The notes under the pieces were generated by a model. The model was given only the letters and a program-made list of their open reading frames with translations. It was not told where the DNA came from and made no database searches. The position numbers and the translations under genes are program-made. Shown one piece after another: positions 25,926 to 36,662 of a stretch of 64,000 nucleotides of DNA. Positions within the stretch are counted from its first letter, which is position 1. The number at the start of each line of letters is the position of its first letter. The DNA lies in NCBI GenBank assembly GCA_016858145.1, contig JAEHOE010000073.1, forward strand, positions 124,001 to 188,000, read 5' to 3'. Source of the stretch: Edaphochlamys debaryana. Taxonomy: Eukaryota > Chlorophyta > Chlorophyceae > Chlamydomonadales.

Positions 25926-26899
25926 GGCGGAGCTGTGGCTGGTGCAAGAGGCACTACTCGGGTGCTGTGAGCGCTTAGGATGCTGAACTGAGGCAGAACC
26001 AGAGGGGACACGAGGCTGTGGGATGGTCTTGTTCCGCCCAGGCTAGGGTGGAGTAGGGTGTGGTGGCGCATGGAAACTCAGCGTAGGCAGGCGCGCTCCT
26101 GCCTTTGTAAGGGTTCCCTGCGCCACCCAGTTCGGACTCCCACTTGCGAGCGTTGAAGCCCGGCACGCTCCGGCAGCACGCAGCTCACGCGGGCGCAGCC
26201 AGGGACCCGACTTGCACACCGAGCGAGCCTGAGCCTGTGCTGCTGCACCTGGGCCTCTTGCTTGAGGGGAATTCCGTGAAGGCGCAAGGAGCACCAGGGA
26301 CAGCTGCTTGTACGTGCGGCGCTGCCGCGCGGCGGACTGCGAGGAAGGACAGCACTGCGAGCGGAGCGCGCCTGCGGGCCCGCGCTCAGGGGTGGCTCCC
26401 TCGAGGGCGCCTGCTCCAGCGCTGCTCTTTCCCGCCGTGGAGCGCGCCTAACCAAGCACCAGCAAGCTTGAGCAAGCAGCCGCAGCGCTCAGCTAGCTAG
26501 CAAAGGCAAGCGCAGCGCTGCTGCTGCGAAGGTCCCGCGGGCCACGCTGCGTCGAAGCCCTTCGAGGCATCTCCGCTCAATCCATAGCTGCATTCCACGT
26601 AGCTTGAAGCGGCTGCAGGCTTGGAAGGGCGCTGGGAAGACCATAGGCCCTCAGATCGGGTACCCAGGCCGCATGGGCGAGGGCAGCCCTTCAAAAGGCC
26701 CGGCGCGCCCTGCCCTGAGCTATTTCCCAAGCATTTTCACACGACTGGCTGCACAACCAAAGGCTCAAAGCCCACAGAAACACACAACCCCTATCTATCT
26801 AGTCAAGGCTCACCCAGAATGCAGACGTCGCTACAGCACCACGCTCCACGCGCTCCACGGCCTCAACACTCTCGCCAAGCACTGGCTCCACCACCTCAC
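25926..26899. other. 3' UTR of the CPR5-like gene and promoter of the next gene
   Basis: No coding exon recognised. A TGTAA lies 180 bases after the stop. The stretch 26380-26560 is rich in repeated GCAGCGCT-type words without clear periodicity. The interval also contains the upstream region of the gene starting at 26900. Confidence 0.5.
26106..26110 (+). terminator. Polyadenylation signal TGTAA (CPR5-like gene)
   Basis: TGTAA about 180 bases after the stop codon, a normal distance for this group. Confidence 0.6.
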
Positions 26900-29556
26900 A
26901 TGAGGTCCCAAGGGCCGCGGAGAGTCCACGCGGCGTCCACCCGCCGTGCGGACCATGCCTCGAATGCCGGCCCGGCGCCCACGAAGGTAAGCTCCTCGCG
27001 AGCGCCTTCCATGACCTAGACCCCTTGCTCACTATGAATGTGGTGCTCTACGCAGGCCTGGGCCCTTCTTTCACCGCTGGTCAACGCAGCAGAGAGGGTG
27101 GTCAAGGCCGTGGGCGGATTCGTAGTTATCAGCACCACCTCCGTCTCTCTCCTGGCCCATCCCATCCCTGATATCTCCAAGATCGAGCCCAGCAACGGTC
27201 GAGTGCACAGCGCCGAGCCGTTCGTGGTCTCGCGGCGTGCCAAGATGTCGCGATGGGCCGACATGGCTCTGGCCGCGGCCCCCGACCTGTTCACGACGCG
27301 CCGGGACATCGAAGAGGACATATGCGTAAAGCTATCGGTCTCGACGGCAACGCAGTCCATGGAGGTGAGGACCTTTGGGTGTCGACATGTCTGTGCGGTT
27401 ACTCCGGGCCTTAGACATCCCTTAGACACCCGCAGTCATGCGCGCCCCGTCCTGATCCTGGGGCTGCACTTTAACCCCTTTGCTAGTGACCAGTGTCTAA
27501 GCTGCGTTGATATTGCCCCCTTGAACCTGAGGACCTGACCTTTGCCCATCCCGACCGGCCCTTCATCCTCGCGCAGGTGACGAGCGCGCCGGCGTCCGTC
27601 CTCGTGGAGGCAACCGTGCAGTCGGCCACGACATCCACACAGCTTCAAGATACCTCCGTGCAGCAAGATCAGCGGCTGGCAACCACGGTTGAGCAGGAGG
27701 CGACGACCGGCACGGCCGTGGCCATGTTCGCGTACAGCCAGGTGTCGACGGACAACGAGGCGGCCGCCATTCGAGACGCCAACACCGCCCGCGGCTTCAT
27801 CACGCTCTTCGTGTCGTGCACGGCGGTGTCTTGGCCCCGCGTGGTGTCCAAGCTGGTCCCCCTAATGCGGGCCAACCCTCGTGTCGCGGTGGTGCGGGTG
27901 AGCAGCGCAGGGCAGAGTCGGGGGCCCGTTGCTCTTCGCTCCAGTACTTGCTCTGCTGGGCCCCACGCCAGTTGCTACCCACTCCATCAGCTCTGCACCG
28001 TGGCCCCCTCGCTGTGTCCTACCTAATCTCACGCCTTCCCCTCATACCTTCCCGCCCGTGCCCTGCCTGTCCTGCAGATGGGCTCGGGCCTCTGGAAGGC
28101 GCCGCTCAAGGACTACAGCTCCCAGCTGTTTGAGGACGCGAGGCTGGGCAGCGTGGTGCCGGGCCCGGCGCTGGGCCGCCCCCGCTTCGAGGTCACCGGC
28201 GGCGCCATGACGTGCCGCGCCATGGTGTGCGACGGCTCCAGCGAGCTGCCGCAGATGCTGTCCACGGCGTCGTACCTGCACGTCTTCGGCCTGTACACCC
28301 TGGCCGGGTACCGCTTCAAGCGCCGCCAGGCTGTCCTGGTGAGCAGTTCTTATTCTTGCCACACCAAGCCGTACAGCAAGCATGCATGTACAGCCGCTTG
28401 ATGCGTGGTCCTGCTCACCATCTCACTCCCCTTCCCTCCCCTGCCCTCCCTTCTCTCCCCTCTCTCCCCTCTCTCTCCCCTCTCCCCACAGCTGCTCTCC
28501 CACGCTGCCGGTGCCTCCTGCGCCGTCACCACCACCCGCACGGCAACGCCCTCCTCCGCACCGGCCGCCCCCGCGCTGCCCTCCTCCACCGCCGCCGCCG
28601 GCTCCTGCCCCACCACCTCCGAGTCCCACCCGGCCGCCGCCGAGCCGTCGGCTGCTCTCCAGCAAGACGCCTGCGCCTCCTCCACCTCCTCCTCCACCTG
28701 CCTCGCCACCACCTGCGCGCCCGACGAGGCCTCCCCCTCAACGACGTGGCTCGAGGACCCCTACCAGGGCCCCGCCTTCGCCGTCGTCACCTTCGCCGGC
28801 TGCAAGTGGCTCGAGGTGCGGTCGCTGGCGGCCTGGGAGCGCAGCGTGGTGGCCTCGCAGCGCCGTGGCCGCACCCTGGCCGTGCTGCTCGTCAGCCCGG
28901 CCATCATGGACGAGTACGGCCACGTCTTCCTGCGCTGGCGGCGCGAGTACGCGCCGCAGGGCGTTGACATTGCGCTCGTCATGGCGGCGCCCGGCAACTT
29001 CCCCGCGTCGTACGACCCCAAGTCCGTGTGCTTCGGCCACGACCTCCTGGTCAAGAACATGCTGGTGAGTGGTTGCTCGGTGCGGGCATGGGGGTGAGAG
29101 GTGGCAGAGTAAAGGGTAGGCAGGGCAGGGCACAGAGGCCCCGGGCAGGACAGGGCCCGGGGCTGTCAAGCTAGGTTGACAAGTTGGCTTTGGAGTCAGG
29201 GCCGCCGCGCTGCCTGATGCCTCCTCCATCCCTCGCGCTGACGGCCGCCTACATCCTCCCTCCAACTCTCCCCCGCCCCCGCCCAGAACCACCACCGCAA
29301 GGTCCTGCCGGCCATCGTCATCGCCGGCGGCAACATGACGCGCCCCGAGATCCGCGCGTGCGGCATGATGGAGGGCAACGACGTGGGCCGGGCCCTGGAG
29401 ACGGCCGCCTACCTGCAGCGCCAGGGCTCCATCATCAAGCAGACCGCGGCCCGCGTGGCGGCGCAGCGGAAGCCCAGGCATGGGGCCCGCGGCTTCGGGG
29501 GAGAGACCGTGGAGACCACGTGCCTGGCCGCGGGCACCCTGCGCCTCACGGCATGA
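26900..29556 (+). CDS. Unrecognised 606-residue protein
   Basis: Six exons, all with phase-0 junctions: 26900-26986, 27056-27364, 27577-27897, 28078-28338, 28492-29064 and 29287-29556. I recognise no family. The N-terminus is short and basic (MRSQGPRRVHAASTRRA), perhaps a targeting peptide. The body mixes beta-prone stretches (KAVGGFVVISTTSVSLLA, FAVVTFAGCKWLEVRSLA, RTLAVLLVSPAIMDEYG) with a Thr/Ser/Ala-rich segment near residues 330-385. That segment is coded by a pyrimidine-rich tract, and its Cys content is high (ASCAVTT, SSSTCLATTCAPDE). No clear transmembrane helix is present. Codon use and splice sites resemble the neighbours, so this is a native gene. The start is the first ATG in frame with the first exon; a longer 5' end is possible. 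Confidence 0.7.
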
Positions 29557-30874
29557 GGGCCCGGACGCGGCTGTTGGCCAGCCGGGAAGGCGGAGTGCGG
29601 CCGGGTTGGAAAGGAGGGTGTTGAGGAAGGGGTTGCTTAGCGCCGAGGGAGCGCGGGGTGGGATGGAAGCCGGCGGCGTGGAGGTGCCGGCAGGAGTTGG
29701 AGGCAGGCTGCAAGGCCTGGTATCGGAGACCACCCGAGACGGCGGTTAAGGCAAGCGCCTGTGATCAATGGCGGTAGAGGGTTGCGGCGCTGAGATGATG
29801 CGTGATTGGTTGGGCCTAGCTGCGGCCTGCGCCCTCGGATTGAAGTCTTGCAGTTTGGGGATGGAGGTTGCATATTGAGTGTTCCATTTTAGCACGGGAC
29901 AGGATTGCATTGGACCACCGTGGAGCCGCTGCTTTGCGTATGATTATGTCATGTGTTTCATCTTATCTGATCTCTTGTCCAGTGCGAAGGACAGTGACCC
30001 CGCCCTGGTAGTACGAATGGTGTATGTCACCGGCTTGTGGTGCGCCGGGTAGAAACAGAGGGAAGGGGCAGCCCCCCTTGCTTGATTACAGAAGATTATG
30101 CGGGACTGGACAGTGCCCCTTTCGTAACCCCTGCAGATAGTATGATGCCTTATGAAGTAACGTGAGAGTGGGCAGCTTGGACGCTTGGACATGACGCTCG
30201 ATAGAGTAAAATTTTACAAGGATTACAAGGCGCACAGAACTGGACTGAAACTGGAGAGGCAAAGGAAGCCGTTGTTCTAGAGTTCTCAGTGGTTAAATCC
30301 GGGGCCCGAGGCAGGCCCCTAGACGGAAGGCGTGGGAGAAGGCAGACATCGAGGCTCGTAGGCGACGCAACTTAGAACGCAAGCCTCAACTGGCGGGAGG
30401 AGGCACATATGCGAAAGCAAGCCTCAAGTGGCGTTGTACCGTAGGATGGCGGACGAGCCTGTAACTGTGCCCTGCCTGAGTCCATTCCCATCCGCACAGT
30501 GCACGACACGCACAGGGGCACAGAGCGGCGCCCCAAGCACAGCATCAACAGTAGTATAGCAAGCCGCCTACACGTCTTCCGTATGTCCTTCCCTTTACTG
30601 AACCAGCCAACCGGGCCGCTCAATCCGAAAAGCCCTGCGCACCCAGCACACGCACGCCCAATACAACGACCTCGCATGCTGGTCCCCCTGCCGTTGCTGT
30701 GAACCAAGTCCCAACTTCCAAACTGACCCCAACTATAAGCACCAGCGGCTGTCCAACACGGTCCCATCCTGGCCCCCCAGCCCTGGCTCAATCTGTTTGT
30801 TCTTCCGAGCTTCTCCCCAGGCCTCTCGTCCGCCTCACTCGCCCTGCCGCTCTCGTCTGCCTCACTCGTCCGGC
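29557..30874. other. Convergent 3' region between the 606-residue gene and the YjbQ gene
   Basis: No ORF with coding character. The region is less GC-rich than its surroundings, as expected of 3' UTRs. On the minus strand, TGTAA signals (TTACA on the plus strand) lie at 30086-30090, 30214-30218 and 30223-30227; the last two could end the YjbQ transcript about 650 bases after its stop. Confidence 0.5.
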
Positions 30875-32316
30875 TCACTCCCCCTGGAGCGTCACAATGA
30901 TGTTCCGACCCGAGGCATGGTCCCGGTGCTCACACAGCCAGATGCCCTGGGGCGGGGAAGGGGGGACGAGGTGTGCAGTGTCGGTGTGACGGGGCAGTGG
31001 CGCTGCCGGTCCTGGGCCCGTCAAGGTGCGGGCTGCTGTGATGGGGCGGAACGAGGCCCGCCGCGGGTCCCGCATCCGTTGCCCACGGCCGGTGTACCTC
31101 CGAGGGCTGACAGACGCGACAAAAATCCAGGCCGCAGTCCGGCCGTAGACTGGGCAGCAAAGCCTTGGACAGCCTCCCTCCCCATAAAGCACACACCTGC
31201 CACGTCCCCAGCGCTAGCCGCCCCTGGGAGATGGGGATGGTGAGGGAGGCCCCGAACATGGAAGACCTGGGTATGGGGGAGAGAGGAGTCGGCAGGAAGG
31301 CAGCAGGGGAGTCTGGAAGGTGATAGGGCAGACTCTGCAGGCGAACGCTTAGACGAGCAAGCTTTGGAAGCTCCCTCCAGCAGGCAAACGGAGCGGGCTG
31401 TGCCTGCCCGGCCCTACTTGACGTGTGCGGGCATGTCATCGGGGCCCTCGTCCGTGTGCACCCAGGGGGCCTTGGAGCCCTGTGGTAGGAGGATTCAAGG
31501 TGGGTATGACGGACCAGTGGGCTGATGTGAGCGACACGACTTCTGCACATTCCTAGAGCAGGGCCCCCGGAGCCCTCGACACAGCGTGTACCCCCTGCGT
31601 GTACCCCTTGCCCGGGTCTAAGCTGGATTCACCTCTGGTACGGCGAGGTTCAGGAACGTCTCCATGTCTTTCCGCACGTCTGGGTCAGCGTTCTCGTTGA
31701 TGGTTAGAGAGGCGCTGGTGTGCTGGACTGAGGGGTGGGTGGGCAAGGGGTAAACGTGACAGTCAGGGCCGGCCTGGTTCGGCACATGGCGCGCCTGCAC
31801 GCCCCGCAAAGGCTGCGGCCCCAAGCGTGGGTGACGCTGGCCCTGCCCTATCAGCCCATGCGCCCTCCCCTGGCTTGATGCCCCTCAGGCGTGCCCCAAT
31901 CACCAGGTGTGCTGCAGGTGTGCCCCGGTCATGGACAGACATGCACGGCCCCGTAAGGTCTTTAGGCCCCGTTCAAGGCCGGCCCACTCACTGAACACGT
32001 TGGCGAGTCCCACTTTGTACTGTGACAAGGACCCGCTGATCTCCCGCAGAATCTGCCCGGGTCGAGGCGCGGGGACCGGGGAACAGGTGGGTGGGAGGGC
32101 TGCGGCGGCAGGCGCCCGCGCCCACGGGTTTTGCGTGCCCTGTCGGCAAGGTCCCAGCCGGTCCCTCGCTAATGCTCACCTTGTCAGTCACCAGATGACA
32201 ACCTCGCTTGAGCGCGGGCTGCGAGCAAAGGAGAAGCGAGCCATGAGCGCCGTTTCGGGCCCACGTCGGCTTCCCGCGGCACGCACCATCCGGATCTCAT
32301 GTTGGTTAAACTTCAT
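30875..32316 (-). CDS. YjbQ/UPF0047 family protein
   Basis: Six exons on the minus strand: 32316-32287, 32218-32180, 32052-31992, 31727-31633, 31479-31418, 31266-31197 and a final seventh piece 30946-30875, seven in all. They give 142 residues, the full length of the family. Hallmarks in order are [66 protein letters not shown] and a terminal TLQGE. The conserved His and Glu residues of the YjbQ fold are present. Bacterial YjbQ has been linked to weak thiamine-phosphate synthase activity, but the physiological role is unsettled. No targeting peptide is seen, which suggests a cytosolic protein unless a 5' exon is missing. The start at 32316 fits bacterial homologues, which begin just before the same motif. 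Confidence 0.92.
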
Positions 32317-32573
32317 GGTGCCGCTGCACTGCTGCACGGGGGCCGCGGGTGCAGTGTCCGATGGCTATGCGCGGTGGGTCGCGGCAGAACCGAGGATGAG
32401 AGCAGTGAGCGTGAGCGCTGTCAGTGGAGTGAAGCGCATGATGTGGGGGAAACGGGCGTCTTTGGGCCGCGCATGTTGCGCAACGGTAAAAGTTGGTTGC
32501 CGCCCATCGCACCGGCCCGCGCATCGTGCAAAGGCTCGCCCGGACAGCCCGGCACACCACTACACAGCCACAA
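32317..32573. promoter_or_regulatory. 257-bp divergent promoter, YjbQ gene (-) / membrane protein gene (+)
   Basis: Only 257 bases lie between the two start codons, which face away from each other, so both 5' UTRs and core promoters are packed here. No clear TATA box was seen. Confidence 0.55.
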
Positions 32574-35423
32574 TGAAGGTCCAACGTGCAAGGGTTGCTA
32601 TCATCGCGCTTGGAGCGCTCGCGGTGGCCGCGCTCTGCGTGGTCCTGCTCCACCCGACATGGCACGCAGCGCTGCACCGGACCTTGGGTGCACGTAAAGA
32701 TGACTCTGGCTGCAAGGGCGCTGCGGAGCGCGCCTTCCAGGCCGACAGCGCTTTGCTTTCTCGCTTCTCCGCCAGCCACGGCTGGGTTCGCCTGGCTGGT
32801 AAGCCTTGGCCGACTGAGGGATATCTTAAGCTAGGGTGTTTGTGCCCAAAAGCCCTCACGACGTGGTCCAATTCTCTCTCGCAATGCAGACCCGGACGAG
32901 ACGCTCGACGACGTGCTGGCCGACCTCGGTGCCTATCGTGGCGCACTGGTGGTCGTCACGACTGGCGACGGGGCGCCAACACGGTGAGCCAAACCCTAGC
33001 TCGGCCTGCGCCATCATCCACGATGGGCCGCGCCCCTGTCAGCGCTACGCCCCCGGCCCCACGGCCTCTCCACGGCTTTCCACCCCTCCTCGTTTTGGGC
33101 CTATCGAGCTGTGTTTTCAAATAGGCCCAAACCGACCAGGCCCTGCCCCTCCCCTCGCATACTCCCGCCCCGCCAGGCGCACCGATGACCAGCCCTTCGC
33201 CTCCCTGGCTCCCGCTGGCGACCACGGCCCCACCTCCGCCGCCGCCGCCGCCGCCACCCCTTCGACCGACGGCGCCGCCGCGGGTCTGGCGGCGCTGGCG
33301 GCGCCGCTGGCCATCATGAACTCGGTGGCGGCGGGGGTGGAGGCGGTGCTGGGGCGGCGGCTGTTCCCCGTCAGCGTGGGGCTCATGCAGGGCCCAACTG
33401 TGCGGGGAGGTGAGAGACAGCATCCACAGGGATCACGCATCAGGACACAATCACATGCACACGCGCACGTATCTCAGGCCGGCCGGCTAATCACCGCGCC
33501 TGAGACTTTCCGGCTCATGCGAGCAGCCCTTCACACACGCGCACGCGCCTCACGCTTACAACCCAGAGGCGGTGCGCGCCTGACGGCCGTCCCTCCACCC
33601 CCAGCCTGCCCTCCCACCCTTATTGAACCACCCGAGCCTCTCCCTCCCTCCCCCCTCCTCCCGCCCCTCCCTCCTCTTCCCCCCCCAGCCCCCTACGCGC
33701 TCTTCGACGCCTCCTCCGGCCGCCTGCTGCTGGACCCCGCCCTGGTGGCGGCCACGTGGGGGCCGGGGGGCGGCGGCGCGGGGGCCGTGGAGGGGCAGCC
33801 CCTGGCGCTGCACCTCACCACGCAGCTGGCGGGCAGGCTGTTCGAGCAGGCGAGCGGCGGGGGGGGGGGGTTCGGGGAGGGGTGGTGGTGGGGGCGGGGG
33901 GTGGAAGCGGGTGCACCGAGCAGGCGAGCACCGGGGGGCTGGGGGTGTGCGGGGTTGGGGGGTGGGGGGTGGGGGCGGGGGCGGGGGCAGGCTATTTGAG
34001 CAGGCGAGCGGCGGGGGGTGTCCGGGGTTGTGGGTGTGCAGGCGACGTGGGGCTTGTTGTGCGTGTGTGCGGGGGCAGCAGGCCAGGCTGTGTGTGTGCA
34101 GGGGTGCTCGTGTAAGCCAGGGAAGGGGGGGGGGGCAGGCTTCGGGTGCTGGCTTCCCGCACCCACTAGTACCTGTGCCCTTGCACATCCGCAGATCCAA
34201 GCCATGCTCCCCGGCCGCCTGGCGGGCGCCTCCCCCTCCGACTCGGATCCCGATTCCGGATCCGAATCCGAATCCCTTGACGCCAGCTCAGCAACCTCCG
34301 CATCCGGCTCCGACCTCCACGGCCCCAAGCGCTCCCTCCTGCACGACCCCTCCCACTCCCACACCCACTCCCGCTCCAACGAGCCCTTCACCTCCGACCC
34401 CTCCGACGACCCCTCGCCCGCCGCCGGCCCCACCGGCGCCGCCGCGCTCTCCCTCCTGGCTGCGGCCGTGGGCGGCGCGCTGCCCGCGGCCTTCGCCGCC
34501 GCCCCCCCGCTGTGGTTCTGCGTGCTGTGCCCCACGGTGCTTGGGCTGGTGGCGCCCATCGCCATCAACATGGCCCTCAACCAGGTGGGGGAGAAGGGGG
34601 GAAGGGGGGCAAGGGGGGTGGCAAGAGAGGGCCGGGGCGGGGGTTGTGGGCATGAAGGAAAAGGGTGAAGGCACGGGGTGAAGGCGTGAGGTTGACGGGT
34701 TGGCGCGAAACTCTGCGGCGCTCGCTTCACGTTCCCACTCGCAACCCTCGACCCAGTGAGCTGCCCTTTGCCCAGTGGCTGCTCTTTGCCCAGTGGCTGC
34801 TCTTTGTCCGCGCTTCCGTGGTGTCCTCATCCCGCTGACCTCTCCTCCCCCTCTCCTCCCCCTCCCCTCTCCCTCTCCTCCCCCCCCTCCCCCCTGCCAG
34901 CTGGTGGGTGTGCTGTGTGCGCAGCTCTCCCTCAGCGACGACCAGTGCTTCGACCTCATGCTGGGAGCGCTGGGGCTGGGCTTCGTGCTGAGCCTGGCGG
35001 CGGCGGTGCCCATCTTCTTTGCGTGCCAGCTGCCGGCGTGCGCGGGGCGGAACGTGACGCAGGTGGGGAGTGGGGTTGAGGGCTGAGGGGTGGGGGAGGC
35101 GTGGGAAGTGGGGTTGAGGGCTGAGGTTGGGAGCGGTGGGGGGCATGGGGATGCCTCAAGGTCGCACGGTGTGGCGGGCGCCCCCCTGAGCAGGGGCAGA
35201 GCGCGCAAGAAGGAGCGTTCGACCGCAGGGCTTGCAAGGGGCCCCTGCGCCCGAACATTCCGCTGCTACCGGTAGCCTCCCTTCCGAACAGCCCTCTGAC
35301 CCTCCCCCCCACGCCTGCACCTGCTCCCCCTCTGTACAGGCGCTGGCTGGCGGGCTGAAGCGGGTGGCGGCGGTGGGCGTGGGCCTGGCGGCAGCGGCGG
35401 CCTGGGCCGGGCTGGGCGCGTAG
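32574..35423 (+). CDS. Unrecognised membrane protein, 452 residues
   Basis: Seven exons join in phase: 32574-32808, 32890-32983, 33177-33409, 33689-33849, 34195-34584, 34901-35062 and 35340-35423. The N-terminus is a signal anchor or signal peptide (ARVAIIALGALAVAALCVVL). The next 200 residues look soluble, with an acidic helix (PDETLDDVLADLGAY) and a segment LDASSGRLLLDP-like near residue 195. A Ser/Asp-rich stretch (SDSDPDSGSESESLDASS) and a His/Ser stretch (HDPSHSHTHSRSNE) follow. Then come at least three hydrophobic segments: one around FCVLCPTVLGLVAPIAINMA, one around LGLGFVLSLAAAVPIFFAC, and the C-terminal VGVGLAAAAAWAGLGA. No family recognised. Intron 4 starts with GC (CAG then GCGAGC). 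A TGTAA lies 329 bases after the stop. Confidence 0.7.
33472..33516 (-). repeat. Short interspersed repeat, copy 3 (intron 3 of the 452-residue gene)
   Basis: Reverse-complement copy of the motif at 8669 and 12064. This copy has an 8-bp inverted pair, TCTCAGGC and GCCTGAGA, enclosing the GCCGGCC core, so it can form a hairpin. Confidence 0.6.
33831..34020 (+). repeat. Triplicated exon-end segment in intron 4 of the 452-residue gene
   Basis: The exon end and GC splice donor (GAGCAGGCGAGC followed by a G run) occur three times, near 33844, 33918 and 33998. The third copy also repeats the preceding exon sequence GGCAGGCT. The copies are separated by G-rich filler, as if the splice junction had been duplicated by slippage. 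Confidence 0.7.
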
Positions 35424-36394
35424 GCCCCCCGACGAGCGGCGGCCGTGGCTGTGGCATCCCTGCTTGGGGTGAGGCCGCTGGCTTGGGGGCAGGCGTAGCT
35501 AGAGGGGTGTGGGGTTGGGCAGAGGGCTTTGGGGTCGGGAGGAGGGGTTTGGGGGTGGGGAGCGGAACAGCGGGGCCGCGCATTGCGGCAGTGTATCATA
35601 GCCTGGTCTAGGTGCCTAGTTTGCGCGGCGCGTGCCGGCGCAATCGTTTTGTGGGGGTTGCGCGTGTTGCAGTTTTGGTGTCTCGGTAGCTTTGAGGAGG
35701 CCGGCTTGCGGTGTGGCGGTGTTGGGAGCACGGCTGGACAGGCATCATTGTTGTAAATAGGAGGCGATGATGCCTGCGAGGTCTGAGGTGGTTGTTGTTG
35801 AGGCATCAGTAGCAATCATAATGGCCTCTAACGGCCGCGTGTAGGCTCTGGACTTCGGTGTGTGGTGGGGGGAGGCGGGAACGTGGTGGACGTCTGCAAA
35901 GCGTTTCGAGACTCTGCGCGGTCGGGGACGCTGGGTCCCTGGTAGAAGTTATGCGGGGATGGCCGCTTGTGGCCTCGCCTCGGCTCTTGCACCTCACGTT
36001 AGTAAGACGTACGGCACGGCGGTGGGGCAAGGGTGCGCTGAACCCTTGAGCGGCTCGGGAGCGGCGTATGGGTGGTATGGCTTCATGGGTGCTACCAGCC
36101 TCCCGCCTGTAAGGTTGCGTAAGGATGCAGGTGGCTAGCTCTCCCGCTATGGGGTGGCTCCCAGTATGAGCGGCGGAGACATGCAGAAGGCGGCGGCCGT
36201 GAATTGTGGCGGCATGTGCAAGGCTCGGTGAGTGTGAGGCCGTGCGCGGGCATGCCCTGATCCTTTCTGTCGCGCTTGCTTTCCCCCTAGCCCTCAAGGT
36301 CTGTCCCTTATTGTTTGGCGGCCCTTCTTGTCCGCAGGCCATGTCGGCGTTCCATGTGTCGATGCCGAGTCAGTCGCCACAAGTACCACTGGCT
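35424..36394. other. Intergenic region downstream of the 452-residue gene
   Basis: No gene seen. Contains the 3' UTR of the upstream gene, then about 600 bases without coding character before the promoter module of O-fucosyltransferase-like gene A. Confidence 0.5.
35752..35756 (+). terminator. Polyadenylation signal TGTAA (452-residue gene)
   Basis: TGTAA 329 bases after the stop codon, followed by an A-rich stretch. Confidence 0.55.
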
Positions 36395-36662
36395 GCCGAG
36401 GCAGCAGACAAGTAAGCCGCAACACAATGCGGCTCGCGGGGAGCCTGTGCTTGCGTTGGGCGGCGCTGCGTGGAGTGCTCTTGGGCTGCCTCGGGCGGGT
36501 CACGTCGGGGCCCGAGCAACTGACACCCGATCGCCACGGACCTAGCCCTCGCGAACTATTTATAACGGTCTGACCCACGGCACACATACTTACTCTCTGG
36601 GAACCACTTAGCACGTAGTAACTCGCGAACCGAGCTCCGCGACGGTAAAGCACTGACCAGGC
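36395..36662 (+). promoter_or_regulatory. Promoter module of O-fucosyltransferase-like gene A
   Basis: About 270 bases upstream of the ATG are clearly homologous to the region upstream of gene B (45069-45335, inverted). A TATA-like TATTTATAAC lies at 36557-36566, about 106 bases before the ATG, after the conserved words CTAGCCCTCGCGAA. Confidence 0.65.
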
